Shown here one piece after another: positions 4,821-5,677 of a DNA stretch of 5,677 nt (its first letter is position 1; every line of letters starts with the position of its first letter). The notes beneath the pieces are model-generated. The model had not been told where the DNA came from. It was given only the letters and a program-made list of their open reading frames with translations, and searched no databases. Position numbers and translations under genes: made by a program. The DNA comes from Caldilineaceae bacterium (GTDB taxonomy: Bacteria > Chloroflexota > Anaerolineae > Caldilineales > Caldilineaceae): positions 1-5,677 of the forward strand of contig JAAUPU010000247.1 of the NCBI GenBank assembly GCA_012032975.1, written 5' to 3'.

Positions 4821-5677
4821 ATGCACCGCAAGCCAATCTACCGTCTATTCTTCCTCTTGCTCATCTTTGCGATGCCCATGCTGGCGTGCAGCAGTTTCCT
4901 GGGTGGCGATGATTCGGAGGAGGTTGCGCCCGCGACCGAAGAGAGCGCGGCCCAGCCGAATCTTCGGCGGCGGCTGCCACCGATACCCCCGCTCCGCCCG
5001 CCCAAGAAGCTCAGCCCCAGAGCGCCGAAGCGGCCGGCGCGACCTCGATCCAGCCCAGCCTGCCACTGGACAACGACGCACTGCCCTTTCAAAGCTATCA
5101 GATTCGCATCGATTTCTCGGCCAATGGAGGCGCGGGCGAGAGTTCGGTCCAGATGAACATCGCGCGCGATGTTCCCAGCCAGTCGGTCTCCTATCAGATG
5201 GCCGTGGTCGGCATTCCGGAGATGGAAGAATTGGGCGCGAATTCGATGACCTTCGTCGTCGCCGACGGGCAACGTCTATCTTCCGGCCGGCGGCGAATGT
5301 AGGTCATGGATGCCAGCATCAACAACCCGGCGGACCAGATCTGGTCACAGAATAATTTTCTGCAGATGGATGAGAACATGGATGTCCAGTTTGTTGGCGA
5401 GGGAACTGTCAACGGACTGCCGGTGCAGGAGTATCAGTTGACGGGTCTCAATGATCCCGGCATCCAGAATGCGACTGGCAGAGTCTGGGTCTATACACTG
5501 CCAGACGGCCAGGAAATCGTGGTCAAGATGGAGATGACCGGTTCCAGCCCAACCAATCCCTTCACGGAGGCGCCGGGAGAGACCCAACTGTCCTACAACT
5601 TCGAACTCTACGCAATCGATGAGCCGGTCGAAATCAGCGTGCCAGAGGGCTGCGGAAGTCCGATACAGATTCCCGTG
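4821..5677 (+). CDS. Secreted lipoprotein, LppX/LolA-like, frame disturbed three times, 3' partial
   Basis: The start encodes a lipoprotein signal: basic MHRKPIYR, a hydrophobic core, then MPMLAC with C23 as the probable lipidated residue and SS after it. The -3 residue is Met, slightly off the consensus lipobox. A low-complexity Ala/Pro/Glu/Gln linker follows, then a beta-rich domain with strands such as YQIRIDFSANG, VSYQMAVVGIPEM and VNGLPVQEYQLTG. This recalls the LppX/LprG/LolA fold of lipid-carrying or surface lipoproteins; that match is from pattern only. The frame from 4821 runs correctly to about 4951-4957, then continues one base back (from GAA 4958) until TAG 5300. Between 5267 and 5303 the sensible reading (GNVYLPAGGECR) is in a third frame. 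From GTC 5303 the second frame resumes and stays open to the window end. Automatic callers may split it into 4821-5156 and a fragment from ATG 5306. The function is unknown; it may be an accessory or target of the two-component pair. Confidence 0.7.

Noticed and set aside
4867..5355. A 162-codon + strand open frame overlapping the lipoprotein.
   Set aside because: It carries Arg-rich shadow composition in the third frame. Only a short part (about 5267-5303) is probably real coding sequence, exposed by two indels.
1..5677. Search for CRISPR arrays, tRNA/rRNA, transposase genes, attachment sites, toxin-antitoxin or defence genes, and retron-like RNA.
   Set aside because: No regularly spaced repeats with unique spacers, no cloverleaf or rRNA signature, no transposase or integrase motif and no small gene pair were seen on either strand.

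Overview
The window looks like a chromosomal segment of a moderately GC-rich, free-living bacterium, most likely Chloroflexota (Anaerolineae/Caldilineae-like). That placement is an inference. It rests on the style of the MFS protein, on a sensor kinase with two closely spaced membrane helices before a HisKA_3 core, on an LppX/LolA-like lipoprotein with an Ala/Pro/Glu/Gln linker, and on intergenic arrays of short CACGGAT/CACGAAGG-type and GATTGG-type repeats. No rRNA, tRNA, CRISPR array, transposase or phage gene was seen. All supported genes are on the + strand.

Layout: (1) 1-336, non-coding leader with a large imperfect inverted repeat (51-119) and a plausible sigma70 promoter (208-236). (2) 337-1692, an MFS-type membrane transporter. 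(3) 1693-1862, intergenic, with a weak hairpin and three 9-bp tandem units. (4) 1863-2627, a UlaG/NAPE-PLD-like metallo-beta-lactamase-fold hydrolase with a complete metal-ligand set, followed five bases later by a perfect 12-bp hairpin. (5) 2732-3873, a NarL/LiaS-type sensor histidine kinase whose reading frame is broken once (about 2918-2940); a 15-bp palindrome lies directly before its start. (6) 3966-4637, an intact REC-LuxR response regulator, the obvious partner of the kinase. (7) 4638-4820, intergenic, with direct and inverted repeats. (8) 4821 to the window end, a secreted lipoprotein whose frame is disturbed three times and which runs off the window.

How the genes may work together: kinase and regulator form a two-component pair with 92 bases between them. 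The kinase has almost no extracytoplasmic domain, so it probably senses a signal in or near the membrane, or through a partner protein. The lipoprotein just downstream is a candidate target or accessory sensor, but only by proximity. The transporter and the hydrolase appear to be separate units with no evident functional link to the pair.

The most consequential observation concerns sequence quality or gene integrity. Four single-base frame disturbances lie in two genes, each at or beside a short G/C (or T/C) run, and two of them cancel each other within about 35 bases. This fits homopolymer errors in a draft or metagenomic assembly better than gene decay. I do not see a convincing new biological system in this window.
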